Assembly: GCA_003154195.1 (NCBI GenBank)
Contig: PMCS01000026.1
Span: 1 to 55,714, forward strand
DNA: 55,714 nt
Source: Candidatus Omnitrophota bacterium
GTDB lineage: Bacteria; Omnitrophota; Gorgyraeia; Duberdicusellales; 4484-171
Reading direction: 5' to 3'
The number at the start of each line of letters is the position of its first letter. The first letter of the stretch is position 1. The position numbers and the translations under genes were made by a program. The notes beneath the pieces are model-generated. The model was given only the letters and a program-made list of their open reading frames with translations. It was not told the origin of the DNA and ran no database searches. Of the stretch, positions 37,322-46,177 are shown piece after piece.

Positions 37322-38395
37322 ATGCTTGATTTTGAAAAATTAAAAGAAGAATACGCTTTGATTTCCCGCGAGTTATCCCTGGAGGGCGTCCACGACGATA
37401 GAGAAAAATACCAGCGGCTTGCCAAAAGGTTCTCCTTCCTGGAAAAAATATTAAATCTTATTAAAATAAGAGAGGGGTATGCGCTGGCCAAAGATAATTT
37501 GAAGCTTGTTATTTCCGATTCGAAAGAAGATGAAGAAGTAAGAAAGATGGCGCGGGAAGAGTTTCCCGTCATTGAAGCTAAAATCAAGTCAACCGGAGAA
37601 GAGATAGAAGACAGGCTTTTTGAAGAAACCGAGCCGGAAAGGGATTTGATTTTTGAGATCAGAGCCGGCGTGGGCGGTGAAGAGTCGGCGCTTTTTACTG
37701 CCAATCTTTTTAATATGTATTCACGTTACATCGAGAAAAAAGGCTGGAATATGGAACTTTTGAGTTCAAGCCCCACGGATATCGGCGGGTTTAAGGAGAT
37801 TGTTTTTTCGGTTTCCGGCAAGGGGGTGTATACTCATCTTAAGTTTGAAAGCGGCACTCACCGGGTGCAGCGTGTCCCCGCTACCGAAGCGAGCGGCCGC
37901 ATCCATACTTCCGCGGTGACAGTTGCGGTTCTAATCGAGCCCAAGGAAGTTGAATTAAAAATTGACCCCAAAGATTTAAGAATTGATACCTACCGCGCTT
38001 CCGGCGCCGGCGGCCAGCACGTCAACCGGACCGACTCGGCGGTGAGAATCACTCATTTGCCTACCGGGACTGTCGTGGCCTGCCAGGACGAACGTTCCCA
38101 GATTAAAAACCGCGCGAAAGCAATGCGCGTTTTAAAAGCTCGTATTCTGAAAAAAATGCAGGCCGATGAAACGAATAAGATTACTCAGGAGCGCCGCACA
38201 CAGATTGGTTCGGGCGACCGCAGTGAAAAGATACGTACTTATAACTATCCGGAAAGGAGAGTCACCGACCACCGGGTGGAATTTACGATTTATCGGCTGG
38301 AACAATTTTTAGAAGGCGATATCGACGAGATGATAAAAAAGCTTATTCAGGAAGAGCGTAAAAAAAATTATGAATCTAAAATGCTGGCTAAGTGA
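37322..38395 (+). CDS. prfA: Peptide chain release factor 1
   Basis: RF1 recognises UAA and UAG and triggers peptide release. The 357-residue protein has the stop-codon recognition region followed by the catalytic GGQ at residues 230-232 in [40 protein letters not shown] carries the RF1-type PxT motif (PAT), separating it from RF2 (SPF). prmC, which methylates the GGQ glutamine, overlaps its 3' end by 26 bases. Confidence 0.97.
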   Translation: MLDFEKLKEEYALISRELSLEGVHDDREKYQRLAKRFSFLEKILNLIKIREGYALAKDNLKLVISDSKEDEEVRKMAREEFPVIEAKIKSTGEEIEDRLFEETEPERDLIFEIRAGVGGEESALFTANLFNMYSRYIEKKGWNMELLSSSPTDIGGFKEIVFSVSGKGVYTHLKFESGTHRVQRVPATEASGRIHTSAVTVAVLIEPKEVELKIDPKDLRIDTYRASGAGGQHVNRTDSAVRITHLPTGTVVACQDERSQIKNRAKAMRVLKARILKKMQADETNKITQERRTQIGSGDRSEKIRTYNYPERRVTDHRVEFTIYRLEQFLEGDIDEMIKKLIQEERKKNYESKMLAK

Positions 38396-39176
38396 AAATG
38401 GTAACGTTTTTACCGATAGGGATTTACGTTTTTTGTTAAAAAAAAAGTTCGGCGCTTCACCGTATTCTCTTAGCGATAGGAATATATTTTTATCCGAGAG
38501 CCAGTTAAAAGATTTAAGCAATATAAAAGATGGTTATAAAAACGGGATGCCTATCGCTTATGTTGTCGGAAAAGAAGAGTTTTACGGTTTAGAGTTCAGC
38601 GTAAATCCCCATGTTCTTATCCCGCGCCAAGAAACGGAGTTGATTGTCGAGAAGGCATCCGGGATCATCGGGCGAAATAACTTTGGCGATGTTTTGGATT
38701 TGTGTTGTGGGAGCGGTAATATCGGCATAACTTTAAAAAAGCTCTGCAAGAAAAAGATACGTGTTATTTGTTCTGATGTGAGCCGCCGGGCTATCGCGAC
38801 GGCAAAAGAAAACGCGGGTTGCCACGGCGCGGATATATCTTTTGTCGTCGGCGATTTATTGTCCGGTTTTCGGCCGCGCAGTTTCGATATGATCGTGGCT
38901 AATCCGCCTTATGTCGAATCCGGCGCGATCGACGGAGGCCTTGATTATGAACCTCGGCTTGCCTTAGAGGCGGGAGACGATGGATTAGCGGTGATTAAAA
39001 AAATCATTAAGCGCGCCTATCTTTATTTACGTCCGGCCGGCTATTTGATTATAGAGATAGGCTGGCGGCATAAAGATAAAGTCGAGCATTTTTCTGGCCG
39101 CGAGCCGTATAAAATTGTTGATTGGATAAAAGATTATAGCGGGCATTGGCGGGGAGTAGTTCTTAAACGCAGATGA
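38370..39176 (+). CDS. prmC: Release factor glutamine methyltransferase
   Basis: PrmC methylates the GGQ glutamine of RF1 and RF2. The 268-residue protein has the N-terminal helical domain, [15 protein letters not shown], the SAM-binding [15 protein letters not shown], and NPPY at 178-181, which binds the target glutamine. It overlaps the end of prfA, a classic coupling. The last two codons and the stop (CGC AGA TGA) are the first bases of a GATGATC repeat. Confidence 0.95.
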   Translation: MNLKCWLSENGNVFTDRDLRFLLKKKFGASPYSLSDRNIFLSESQLKDLSNIKDGYKNGMPIAYVVGKEEFYGLEFSVNPHVLIPRQETELIVEKASGIIGRNNFGDVLDLCCGSGNIGITLKKLCKKKIRVICSDVSRRAIATAKENAGCHGADISFVVGDLLSGFRPRSFDMIVANPPYVESGAIDGGLDYEPRLALEAGDDGLAVIKKIIKRAYLYLRPAGYLIIEIGWRHKDKVEHFSGREPYKIVDWIKDYSGHWRGVVLKRR

Positions 39177-39344
39177 TCACTGATGAGAAGATGCGGATGA
39201 TCGCTGATAATTAGAAACAATCCAAATGCCAAGTGATAAGTGTATTCGAAATAAGGATTTGATATCCAGGTTTATTTGTAATCTGTTATTTAATTTTTTT
39301 ATCTGAGATCATCTGTTGATTTTTAATCCGTGATCATCTGTGGA
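39166..39344. repeat. GATGATC word-arm inverted repeat, copy 6
   Basis: Left units: CGCAGATGATCACTGATGA (overlapping the prmC stop) and GCGGATGATCGCTGATAA. Right units: ATCTGAGATCATCTGTTG and AATCCGTGATCATCTGTGG. The right arm ends just before the murA ribosome binding site (AGGAGG). Confidence 0.8.
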
Positions 39345-39356
39345 TTAGGAGGAGAT

Positions 39357-40637
39357 ATGGACAAATTTGTGGTTCACAAGTCAACTTTATCCGGTTCGGT
39401 CAATATCAGCGGTTCAAAGAACGCAGTGCTGCCGGTAATGGCGGCAACATTGCTTACCGATGCGGATTGTGTCATCCATAATGTTCCGAATTTGTTGGAT
39501 GTGCGCAGTATGATGCGCCTACTGGACGTATTGGGTAAAAATGTAACCTTTGAACAAGGCACACTTATAATCAAGACTAAACGGGAAAAGTCAGGCCGCA
39601 TTAAGCAGCCCTTTGTCGCGCCGTATCGGTTGGTACGTACGATGAGGGCGTCTTTTTGCTGTTTAGGGCCGTTGTTGGCGAAACGTAAAAAGGCAAAAGT
39701 TTCTTTGCCCGGCGGTTGTATTATCGGCGTGCGCCCCGTGGATTTACACCTTAAAGGTTTAAAAGAATTGGGCGCGGAGATAAAAGTCGAAAAAGGCTAT
39801 TGCGTTGCCGACGGCAAGAAACTTATGGGTACGCGTATTTATTTAGGGGGAGCTTTCGGGTCATCCGTTCTTGCTACCGATAATGTTATGATGGCTGCGG
39901 TTTTAGCGGAGGGAGAAACTTGTATTGAATATGCGGCCTGCGAACCGGAAGTGGAGATGCTGGCGCTATTTTTGAAGCAAATGGGGGCGGATATCAGCGG
40001 CGAGGGAACCCCGATGATACGGATAAGAGGCGTAAAAAGTTTAGGCGGTTGCGAATTTGTTAATATTTCCGATAGAATCGAGGCCGGGACATTTATTGCC
40101 GCCAGTATCGCTACCGGATCGTCTTTAGAAATAAAAGGGGCGAATTACCTGCATCTTACCTCTGTGCTGGAAATAGCTAAAAAAATGGGCACGGATATTT
40201 CCATCGGGAAAGATTCAACCATTATTGTTAAGCCCGCATCTTCCATAAAAGCGACTAGTATCACTACTCTTCCCTATCCGGGTTTTCCCACTGATCTACA
40301 AGCTCAATTTATGTCATGCCTTTGTTTTTCTAAAGGTATATCGATGATCAACGAAAAGATTTATCCCGACCGGTTTATGCATGTGGCCGAACTTAATCGT
40401 ATGGGCGCTTCGATTCAGCGCAGCGGCCCTTATGCCATAGTGGAAGGTAAAGAAAAGCTTTATGGCGCCGAAGTTATGGCGTCGGATTTGCGCGCTTCGG
40501 CGGCGTTGGTGGTTGCCGGCCTTGCCGCTGAAGAAAAAACTGAGATATTCCGGGTTTACCATATCGACCGTGGTTATGAAAAGATAGAGGAAAAGTTAAA
40601 GGCGTTAGGGGCGAAGATTAAAAGAGAAAAACAATAA
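39357..40637 (+). CDS. murA: UDP-N-acetylglucosamine 1-carboxyvinyltransferase
   Basis: MurA commits UDP-GlcNAc to peptidoglycan synthesis and is the fosfomycin target. The 426-residue protein begins with the substrate-binding ISGSKNAVLPVMAATLL. Cys121, in LPGGCIIGVRPVDLHL, is the catalytic residue that fosfomycin alkylates (a few lineages have Asp there; this one has Cys). FPTDLQAQFM and DLRASAALVVAGL are present. AGGAGG precedes the ATG at 39357. Confidence 0.96.
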   Translation: MDKFVVHKSTLSGSVNISGSKNAVLPVMAATLLTDADCVIHNVPNLLDVRSMMRLLDVLGKNVTFEQGTLIIKTKREKSGRIKQPFVAPYRLVRTMRASFCCLGPLLAKRKKAKVSLPGGCIIGVRPVDLHLKGLKELGAEIKVEKGYCVADGKKLMGTRIYLGGAFGSSVLATDNVMMAAVLAEGETCIEYAACEPEVEMLALFLKQMGADISGEGTPMIRIRGVKSLGGCEFVNISDRIEAGTFIAASIATGSSLEIKGANYLHLTSVLEIAKKMGTDISIGKDSTIIVKPASSIKATSITTLPYPGFPTDLQAQFMSCLCFSKGISMINEKIYPDRFMHVAELNRMGASIQRSGPYAIVEGKEKLYGAEVMASDLRASAALVVAGLAAEEKTEIFRVYHIDRGYEKIEEKLKALGAKIKREKQ

Positions 40638-40727
40638 ACACAGATGATCGCTGATGAGAAAATGCTGATTATCGCTGACAAAAAATTTGCGCTAATCTGT
40701 TGATTTTGAATCTGCGACTATCTGTGA
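40638..40727. repeat. GATGATC word-arm inverted repeat, copy 7 (compact)
   Basis: Left units: CACAGATGATCGCTGATGA and GCTGATTATCGCTGAC. Right units: AATCTGTTGATTTTG (diverged) and AATCTGCGACTATCTGTG. It starts at the murA stop codon and ends 20 bases before trpG. The smallest two-armed copy of the family here. Confidence 0.75.
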
Positions 40728-40746
40728 TGTAACGATGTAATAAAAT

Positions 40747-41310
40747 ATGATAATAGTAATTGATAACTACGATTCGTTTACTTATAACCTTGTCCAGTAT
40801 TTAGAAGAACTGGGCGCCCGCACCATGGTATTTCGTAATGATAAGATAAGTATTGCCAGGTTAAGGTTGTTGAAGCCGGGGAAAATAGTTATTTCTCCCG
40901 GGCCGGGCAGCCCTGAGGATAGTGGGGTAAGCCTGAATATTATAAAAGAGTTCCATGACAAGATTCCGATATTGGGAGTTTGCCTGGGGCATCAATGTAT
41001 CGGCTATTGTTTCGGCGCGAAAATAATACGGGCTAAGGAAATTATGCATGGTAAGACTTCCGATATCTATCACGACGGTAAATTTATATTCAAAGGCATA
41101 AAAAATCCTTTTAAAGCTACAAGATACCATTCTTTGATTATCGATAAAAAAACTTTACCGAAAAATTTAATCATTACCGCTCATACAAAAAACAGTACAA
41201 TCATGGGGATCAGAGATAAGATTCATCCGCTTTTTGGCGTGCAATTCCATCCCGAGTCTATCTTGACGCCGGAGGGTAAGAAACTTCTGGGCAATTTTTT
41301 ACGAATATAA
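40747..41310 (+). CDS. trpG: Anthranilate (or aminodeoxychorismate) synthase glutamine amidotransferase subunit
   Basis: The subunit supplies ammonia from glutamine to TrpE, and in some bacteria also to PabB. The 187-residue class I amidotransferase has the nucleophile Cys79 in GVCLGHQCIG, DNYDSFTYNLVQYL at the start, and FHPES with the catalytic His and Glu near the end. It starts a trpG-D-C-F-B-A run, but trpE is not in the window, so a shared PabA/TrpG role is possible. No Trp-rich leader peptide is visible upstream. Confidence 0.92.
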   Translation: MIIVIDNYDSFTYNLVQYLEELGARTMVFRNDKISIARLRLLKPGKIVISPGPGSPEDSGVSLNIIKEFHDKIPILGVCLGHQCIGYCFGAKIIRAKEIMHGKTSDIYHDGKFIFKGIKNPFKATRYHSLIIDKKTLPKNLIITAHTKNSTIMGIRDKIHPLFGVQFHPESILTPEGKKLLGNFLRI

Positions 41311-41335
41311 AATATGAAAAAAATATAAATATTTT

Positions 41336-41397
41336 AACCACACGAAGGGCGCAAAGAAAAGATATAATTTTTAGGCTTTTCTTAGTGCCTTGGTGGT
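41336..41397. repeat. ACCACGAAGG word-arm inverted repeat between trpG and trpD
   Basis: The arms AACCACACGAAGGGCGCAAA-GAAAAG and CTTTTCTTAGTGCCTTGGTG-GT enclose about 20 bases. It sits in the short trpG-trpD gap. Same word set as 46007-46145 and 47921-48070. Confidence 0.75.
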
Positions 41398-41411
41398 AAA
41401 GTTTTTGGTTT

Positions 41412-42467
41412 ATGATAAAAGAAGCTATCGCAAAGCTAACGGGAAAAATTGATTTATCGGTTGAAGAAACAAGAGCGGTATTTGAAGAAATGCTTGGCGG
41501 AATGGCTACGCCCGCCCAGATCGCCGCTTTCTTAATCGCCTTGAAGATGAAAGGCGAGACGGCTGATGAAATTTTTTCCGCCGCCGCCGTAGCCAGGGAA
41601 AAAGCGGTAAAAATTTTCGTGCGTAATTCTCTTGCCGGTATTGAGGACAAAGATGAACCGGTGTTTGATACCTGCGGCACCGGCGGTTCCCAGGCGCATA
41701 AATTTAATGTTTCCACAATCACCGCTTTTGTCGTAGCGGCTTCGGGGATAAAGGTGGCTAAACATGGTAATCGGGCGGTTTCTTCATCTTGCGGCAGCGC
41801 GGATATTTTGGAAGTGTTGGGTGTAAAGATTGATGCTAATCCCGCGGTTATGCAGGAAGCAATAAAAAAAACCGGCATCGGATTTTTATTCGCTCCGCTT
41901 TACCACCCGGCGTTTAAAACCGTAGCGGGCGTGCGCAAAGAACTCGGTGTGCGCACTATTTTTAATATCCTCGGCCCGCTTTGCAATCCGGCTTTTGCCG
42001 ACCATCAATTACTAGGCGTTTACGACGAAAAACTATTACCAGTGATGGCTGATGTTTTTAAAAAATTAGGTGCTAAGCGCGTTTTAATTGTATACGGCAA
42101 GGGCGTTAAGGATGAGATTTCTTTATGCGGCGAAACCAAAGCGATATTTTTGCATAATAAAAATATAAAAATTATTACCTTGCGGCCGTCCGATTTCGGC
42201 TTAAAAAAAATTGTTTTAAACGATATCCAGGTCAGTGATAGCGCTGCGGCCGTCCGCATCGCCCGGGATATTTTTGACGGTAAACTAAGCCCTTGTCGTG
42301 ATATTGTTTTGGCCAACGCGGGGGCTTGTTTTTATGTGCTGGGAAAAGCCGATGACTTCAAGGCGGGCGTAAAGATTGCCGCGGAATTAATCGATTCCGG
42401 TAAAGTAAAAGCTAAATTCTTGGAATTCAAGGGTTATATTGATCGAAACGCAGATGATCGCCGATGA
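41412..42467 (+). CDS. trpD: Anthranilate phosphoribosyltransferase
   Basis: TrpD joins anthranilate to PRPP, the second step of tryptophan synthesis. The 351-residue protein has the PRPP-binding DTCGTGGSQAHKFNVSTITA, HGNRAVSSSCGSADILEVLG and FLFAPLYHPAFK. It is a separate gene, not fused to trpG. The final residues RNADDRR and the TGA are encoded by a GATGATC repeat unit, so the natural C-terminus has probably been replaced. Confidence 0.96.
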   Translation: MIKEAIAKLTGKIDLSVEETRAVFEEMLGGMATPAQIAAFLIALKMKGETADEIFSAAAVAREKAVKIFVRNSLAGIEDKDEPVFDTCGTGGSQAHKFNVSTITAFVVAASGIKVAKHGNRAVSSSCGSADILEVLGVKIDANPAVMQEAIKKTGIGFLFAPLYHPAFKTVAGVRKELGVRTIFNILGPLCNPAFADHQLLGVYDEKLLPVMADVFKKLGAKRVLIVYGKGVKDEISLCGETKAIFLHNKNIKIITLRPSDFGLKKIVLNDIQVSDSAAAVRIARDIFDGKLSPCRDIVLANAGACFYVLGKADDFKAGVKIAAELIDSGKVKAKFLEFKGYIDRNADDRR

Positions 42468-42490
42468 AAAAATACAGATGATCACAGATC
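42447..42490. repeat. GATGATC repeat, copy 8 (left arm only)
   Basis: Two left-arm units (CGCAGATGATCGCCGATGA and ACAGATGATCACAGATC) are present with no matching right arm before trpC, which starts 16 bases later. The first unit encodes the end of trpD and its stop codon. This may be a decayed or half element. Confidence 0.75.
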
Positions 42491-42505
42491 AAAAAATAAA
42501 TAAAT

Positions 42506-43285
42506 ATGCATAACATTTTAAACTTGATTTTAGAATCGACGCGTAAAAAAGTAGAAATCTTACGCAGAAACCGCGATGCTTTTTTGGCGTTGATAAAAAA
42601 ATCGTCCGCGCCAAAATCTTTTAAGGACGCGATAAAGCGTCCCGGTAAACTTTCGCTTATCGGCGAGATAAAACAGGCGTCTCCTTCGCGCGGCGTGATG
42701 ATAAAAGAATTTTCCCATACCAAGATTGCGCGCATTTATAAAGATTGCCGGATGAATGCCATATCCGTGCTTACGGAAGAAGAATTCTTTCTGGGTAAAA
42801 TTAACTATATCGAAGATATAAAACGAGAAGTTGATTTGCCGGTTTTGCGAAAAGATTTTATTATCGACGAAGCGCAAATCCTGGAATCGCGCGCCGCCGG
42901 CGCCGATGCCGTACTTTTAATCGTCAGGATCTTAGACGATGAACGTTTAAGCCGGCTTTATGGCTTAAGCAAAGATTTAGGCATGGATGTTTTAGTGGAG
43001 GCGCATACTGAGAAAGAATTACGCAAAGTCTTAAAACTGGGCGCAGATATCATCGGGATAAATAACCGTAATCTAAGCACGTTGAAAGTCGATTTATCCC
43101 GTACGCAAAAATTGATTCCTTTTATTCCCGCCGATATCGTAAAGGTTGCCGAAAGCGGCGCGTCTTCTTTTAAGGATATGTTGTGGTTTAAGGGGTTAGG
43201 GGTTGACGCGGTTCTAATCGGCGAAACTTTCATGCGCGCGGATAATATCGCCGAGAAGGTTAAGGAATTACATATTGATGCATAG
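42506..43285 (+). CDS. trpC: Indole-3-glycerol-phosphate synthase
   Basis: TrpC closes the indole ring from CdRP. The 259-residue TIM barrel has IGEIKQASPSRGVM (catalytic Lys), SVLTEEEFFLG, LPVLRKDFIIDEAQ, GINNRNLSTLKVD and VAESGASS. It is a single-domain protein, separate from TrpF, unlike the E. coli fusion. No Shine-Dalgarno sequence is clear upstream. The stop is one base before a hairpin that covers the trpF start. Confidence 0.96.
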   Translation: MHNILNLILESTRKKVEILRRNRDAFLALIKKSSAPKSFKDAIKRPGKLSLIGEIKQASPSRGVMIKEFSHTKIARIYKDCRMNAISVLTEEEFFLGKINYIEDIKREVDLPVLRKDFIIDEAQILESRAAGADAVLLIVRILDDERLSRLYGLSKDLGMDVLVEAHTEKELRKVLKLGADIIGINNRNLSTLKVDLSRTQKLIPFIPADIVKVAESGASSFKDMLWFKGLGVDAVLIGETFMRADNIAEKVKELHIDA

Positions 43286-43308
43286 ATTTTTTCGCGGAGC
43301 GAAAAAAT
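43286..43308 (+). promoter_or_regulatory. Hairpin over the trpF start codon with ribosome binding site in the loop
   Basis: The perfect arms ATTTTTTCGC (43286-43295) and GCGAAAAAAT (43299-43308) enclose a GGA loop. The ribosome binding site GGAG (43296-43299) is at the loop, and the first two bases of the trpF ATG (43307-43309) are in the stem. It makes up the entire trpC-trpF gap. It resembles hairpin 2 of the paired-hairpin elements. Confidence 0.7.
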
Positions 43309-43933
43309 GATTAAAGTAAAAATCTGCGGGATAACTAATTTAGAAGATGCGATAACGGCAACAAGCGCCGGCGCCGACGCGTTGGGTTTTATTTTTACCA
43401 AAAAAAGCCCGCGCTATATCAATCTCGATGAGGCCGAAAAAATAATACGTCAGCTTGACCCGTTTACGGCGAAGGCCGGGATTTTTATGGATGAGGAGCA
43501 GGGCGCGGTTTTAGAAATCGCTTCGCATCTTAAACTTAATGTTTTGCAATTTCACGGAAAAGAGGGGCCGGCTTATTGTAATTTTTTCCGGCCGAAATTT
43601 AAAGTGATAAAAGTTATTTTTTTTGACGATGCACCCCTGTCAAAGAAAATAGCCGCTTACAAAGTCGATGCGTTTTTATTCGATATCCCCTATGAAGATA
43701 AGCAAGGCGGTAGAAAGACGCTTTCGGCCGATAAACTTAAAGATATTTCCGCGTTAATAAAATCCGGCTATCGCGTGATTATTTCCGGTGGCCTGAACCC
43801 CAAAAATGTTTTAACGGTAAAGAAATTTAATCCTTACGCCGTCGATGTGGCCAGCGGCGTGGAAAAAATGGTGGGCAAAAAGGACGAAGATTTGGTAAAG
43901 GAATTTATTCAAAAAGTTAAAGAATTAAGATGA
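43307..43933 (+). CDS. trpF: Phosphoribosylanthranilate isomerase
   Basis: TrpF isomerises PRA to CdRP, between TrpD and TrpC. The 208-residue barrel starts with the signature [13 protein letters not shown] (catalytic Cys) and has [23 protein letters not shown] and [11 protein letters not shown] near the phosphate site, followed by DVASGVE. Its end overlaps trpB by four bases (ATGA). Its start codon lies inside a hairpin. Confidence 0.95.
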   Translation: MIKVKICGITNLEDAITATSAGADALGFIFTKKSPRYINLDEAEKIIRQLDPFTAKAGIFMDEEQGAVLEIASHLKLNVLQFHGKEGPAYCNFFRPKFKVIKVIFFDDAPLSKKIAAYKVDAFLFDIPYEDKQGGRKTLSADKLKDISALIKSGYRVIISGGLNPKNVLTVKKFNPYAVDVASGVEKMVGKKDEDLVKEFIQKVKELR

Positions 43934-45108
43934 AACTACCCAACAATAGAGGTTATTTCGGGAAATTCGGCGGAAAATTTGTGCCGGAGACTTTAGAATA
44001 TGCCTTGCGGGAACTCGCGTCCGCCTATTTTAAATACTCGAAAGAAAAATCTTTTAAACAAGAATTCGCTTATTACCTTAAAGAATACGCCGGCCGGCCT
44101 ACGCCGTTGTATTACGCGGCTAATTTAAGTAAAATGGCGGGGCTGCGAATTTATCTAAAACGCGAAGATTTGCTTCATACCGGTGCGCACAAGATCAATA
44201 ATGCCCTGGGCCAGATTCTTTTGTGCCGGCGTATGGGTAAGAGGAGAGTTATCGCCGAAACCGGCGCCGGGCAGCACGGTGTAGCGGTCGCTACGGTTTG
44301 CGCTTTGTTCGGGCTTCAATGTGAAGTTTACATGGGCAAACTTGATATGGAACGCCAGGCGCCGAATGTTTACCGGATGGAACTTCTGGGCGCAAAAGTC
44401 ATTCCGGTTTTGTCCGGGACGCAGACCTTAAAAGACGCTTGCAGCGAGGCTTTGCGCGATTGGGTTACCAATGTTAACGCCACGTATTATCTTATTGGTT
44501 CTACTGTCGGGCCGCACCCTTATCCGGTGATGGTCCGGGATTTTCAGTCCATAATCGGCAGGGAAACGAAAGCGCAAATCAAGAAAAAAGAAAACCGTTT
44601 ACCGGATTATTTAGCGGCTTGCGTAGGCGGCGGCAGCAATTCTTTAGGGATGTTTTATCCTTTTTTTCATGATAAAAGCGTTAAGTTTATCGGCGTGGAA
44701 GCTTACGGCAATATCAAACAGCACGGCGCAAGTTTATGTAAGGGCCGCGTCGGGATTCTCCATGGTTCGAAATCTTTTGTTTTACAGGACAAATTCGGCC
44801 AGATTGAAGAAGCCTATTCCATTTCCGCCGGCCTTGATTATCCCGGCGTAGGCCCGGAGCACGCTTATTATAAAGCAATAAAACGCGCTCAGTATTTTGC
44901 CGTTACCGATAAGGAAGCGCTTGGCGGGTTTAAAGTGTTATGCGAATTGGAGGGGATCATCCCGGCTCTGGAATCCAGCCATGCTGTCGCCCAGGTGATG
45001 AAAATGGCCGGGGATATCAAGAAAAACTCATTGGTGGTAGTTTGTCTTTCCGGCCGGGGGGATAAAGATTTGGATAATGTAATGAATTATCAGAATTCTC
45101 ATAAATAA
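43930..45108 (+). CDS. trpB: Tryptophan synthase beta subunit
   Basis: TrpB condenses indole with serine using PLP. The 392-residue protein belongs to the TrpB1 type, with [10 protein letters not shown] at the start, [12 protein letters not shown], the PLP lysine Lys88 in [27 protein letters not shown], and [12 protein letters not shown] for the PLP phosphate. The C-terminal [11 protein letters not shown] is typical. It is translationally coupled to trpF. Confidence 0.97.
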   Translation: MKLPNNRGYFGKFGGKFVPETLEYALRELASAYFKYSKEKSFKQEFAYYLKEYAGRPTPLYYAANLSKMAGLRIYLKREDLLHTGAHKINNALGQILLCRRMGKRRVIAETGAGQHGVAVATVCALFGLQCEVYMGKLDMERQAPNVYRMELLGAKVIPVLSGTQTLKDACSEALRDWVTNVNATYYLIGSTVGPHPYPVMVRDFQSIIGRETKAQIKKKENRLPDYLAACVGGGSNSLGMFYPFFHDKSVKFIGVEAYGNIKQHGASLCKGRVGILHGSKSFVLQDKFGQIEEAYSISAGLDYPGVGPEHAYYKAIKRAQYFAVTDKEALGGFKVLCELEGIIPALESSHAVAQVMKMAGDIKKNSLVVVCLSGRGDKDLDNVMNYQNSHK

Positions 45109-45193
45109 AAATAAAATTTTTTGTCCTCAGATTACTCAGATTTTTACAGATTTAAGAAAAAGATTCATCGGATTTTATCTAGGATAGTGAATC

Positions 45194-45985
45194 ATGCCAA
45201 AAATAAGAGATTTGTTTAATCAATTAAAACAACAAAATAAAAAAGCGTTTATTCCATATTTGACCTATGGGTTTCCTAACCTTGGGGTTTTTGAGCAAAC
45301 AGTTTTAGCTATCGCTAAAACTGGAGTTGACGCAATCGAAATCGGGATGCCTTTTTCCGACCCCATTGCCGACGGCCCGGTGATTCAGCGTTCGTCCCAG
45401 ATTGCTTTAGAAAAAGGCGCGACCTTGCCGGGATTGCTTTTAACGCTGAAAAAATTGCGCCGAAAAGTCGATGCCCCGTTTATTTTAATGACTTATTATA
45501 ATCCCGTTTTTTATATGGGGGATAATTCCTTTTGCCGTAAGGCAAAAGGAATTATTGATGCTTTAGTCGTGCCCGACCTTTTACCTGAAGAGGGGAGAAG
45601 TTTGAATGACCATTGTCGTAAGTATGGCATCGATACGGTATTTTTTATCGCGCCTACTACCGACCTAGGGCGCTATGGTTTAATTGATAAAAACTCCAGT
45701 GGATTTATTTATTATGTTTCGGTGACCGGGACTACCGGAAGCCGCAATAAATTTGACGGAGCACTTTATAAAAAAATTGCCGCCGCAAAAGCGAAAGTTA
45801 AAGGGCCGGTGTGCGTAGGGTTCGGCATATCGACGCACGAACAGGTTAAAAGGTTTTGCCGGGTAGCCGACGGGGTAATCGTAGGCAGCGCGATTATCAA
45901 GTTTATCGATGAAAATCATAAGCAGAAAAATTTTATTGATAAATTACAGCGGTTCATCGTCGACTTAAAAGGTAAAGAAAAGTAG
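45194..45985 (+). CDS. trpA: Tryptophan synthase alpha subunit
   Basis: TrpA releases indole from indole-3-glycerol phosphate and channels it to TrpB. The 263-residue barrel has catalytic Glu49 in AIEIGMPFSDP and the Asp of IADGPVIQRSS, then GLLPEEG-type PDLLPEEGRSL, YYVSVTGTTGSR and VGFGISTHEQV. The 85-base gap from trpB contains CAGATTACTCAGATTTTTAC words of another dispersed repeat set. It ends the trp run. Confidence 0.96.
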   Translation: MPKIRDLFNQLKQQNKKAFIPYLTYGFPNLGVFEQTVLAIAKTGVDAIEIGMPFSDPIADGPVIQRSSQIALEKGATLPGLLLTLKKLRRKVDAPFILMTYYNPVFYMGDNSFCRKAKGIIDALVVPDLLPEEGRSLNDHCRKYGIDTVFFIAPTTDLGRYGLIDKNSSGFIYYVSVTGTTGSRNKFDGALYKKIAAAKAKVKGPVCVGFGISTHEQVKRFCRVADGVIVGSAIIKFIDENHKQKNFIDKLQRFIVDLKGKEK

Positions 45986-46006
45986 TTTTGAACAAAAATA
46001 TAAAAA

Positions 46007-46145
46007 TTTACCACAAAGATGAGCGCATAAAATCAAAAAGGGAAAAATAATAAAAAGTAAAACCGTTTTTACCACGAAGGCACCAAGAACACTAAGAATG
46101 TAAATCGATTATCTTTTCTTTGTGACCTTAGTGTCTTGGTGGCAA
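46007..46145. repeat. ACCACGAAGG word-arm inverted repeat between trpA and the M16 peptidase gene
   Basis: The left arm has ACCACAAAGATGAGCGC and ACCACGAAGGCACCAAGAAC followed by ACTAAGA. The right arm is TCTTTGTGACCTTAGTGTC followed by TTGGTGGC. The inner arms are separated by about 15 bases. The element ends about 32 bases before the M16 start codon. Confidence 0.8.
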
Positions 46146-46177
46146 GCTTTTGGTTTTATTTTTTTAACGGAGATGTG

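Noticed and set aside
40638-40746. Tryptophan attenuator before trpG
   Set aside because: No Trp-rich leader peptide and no terminator-antiterminator pair; the segment is a standard GATGATC repeat copy.
41258-41878. 206-codon minus-strand frame over trpG-trpD
   Set aside because: It is opposite to the conserved PRPP-binding region of trpD and crosses an intergenic repeat; no family resemblance.
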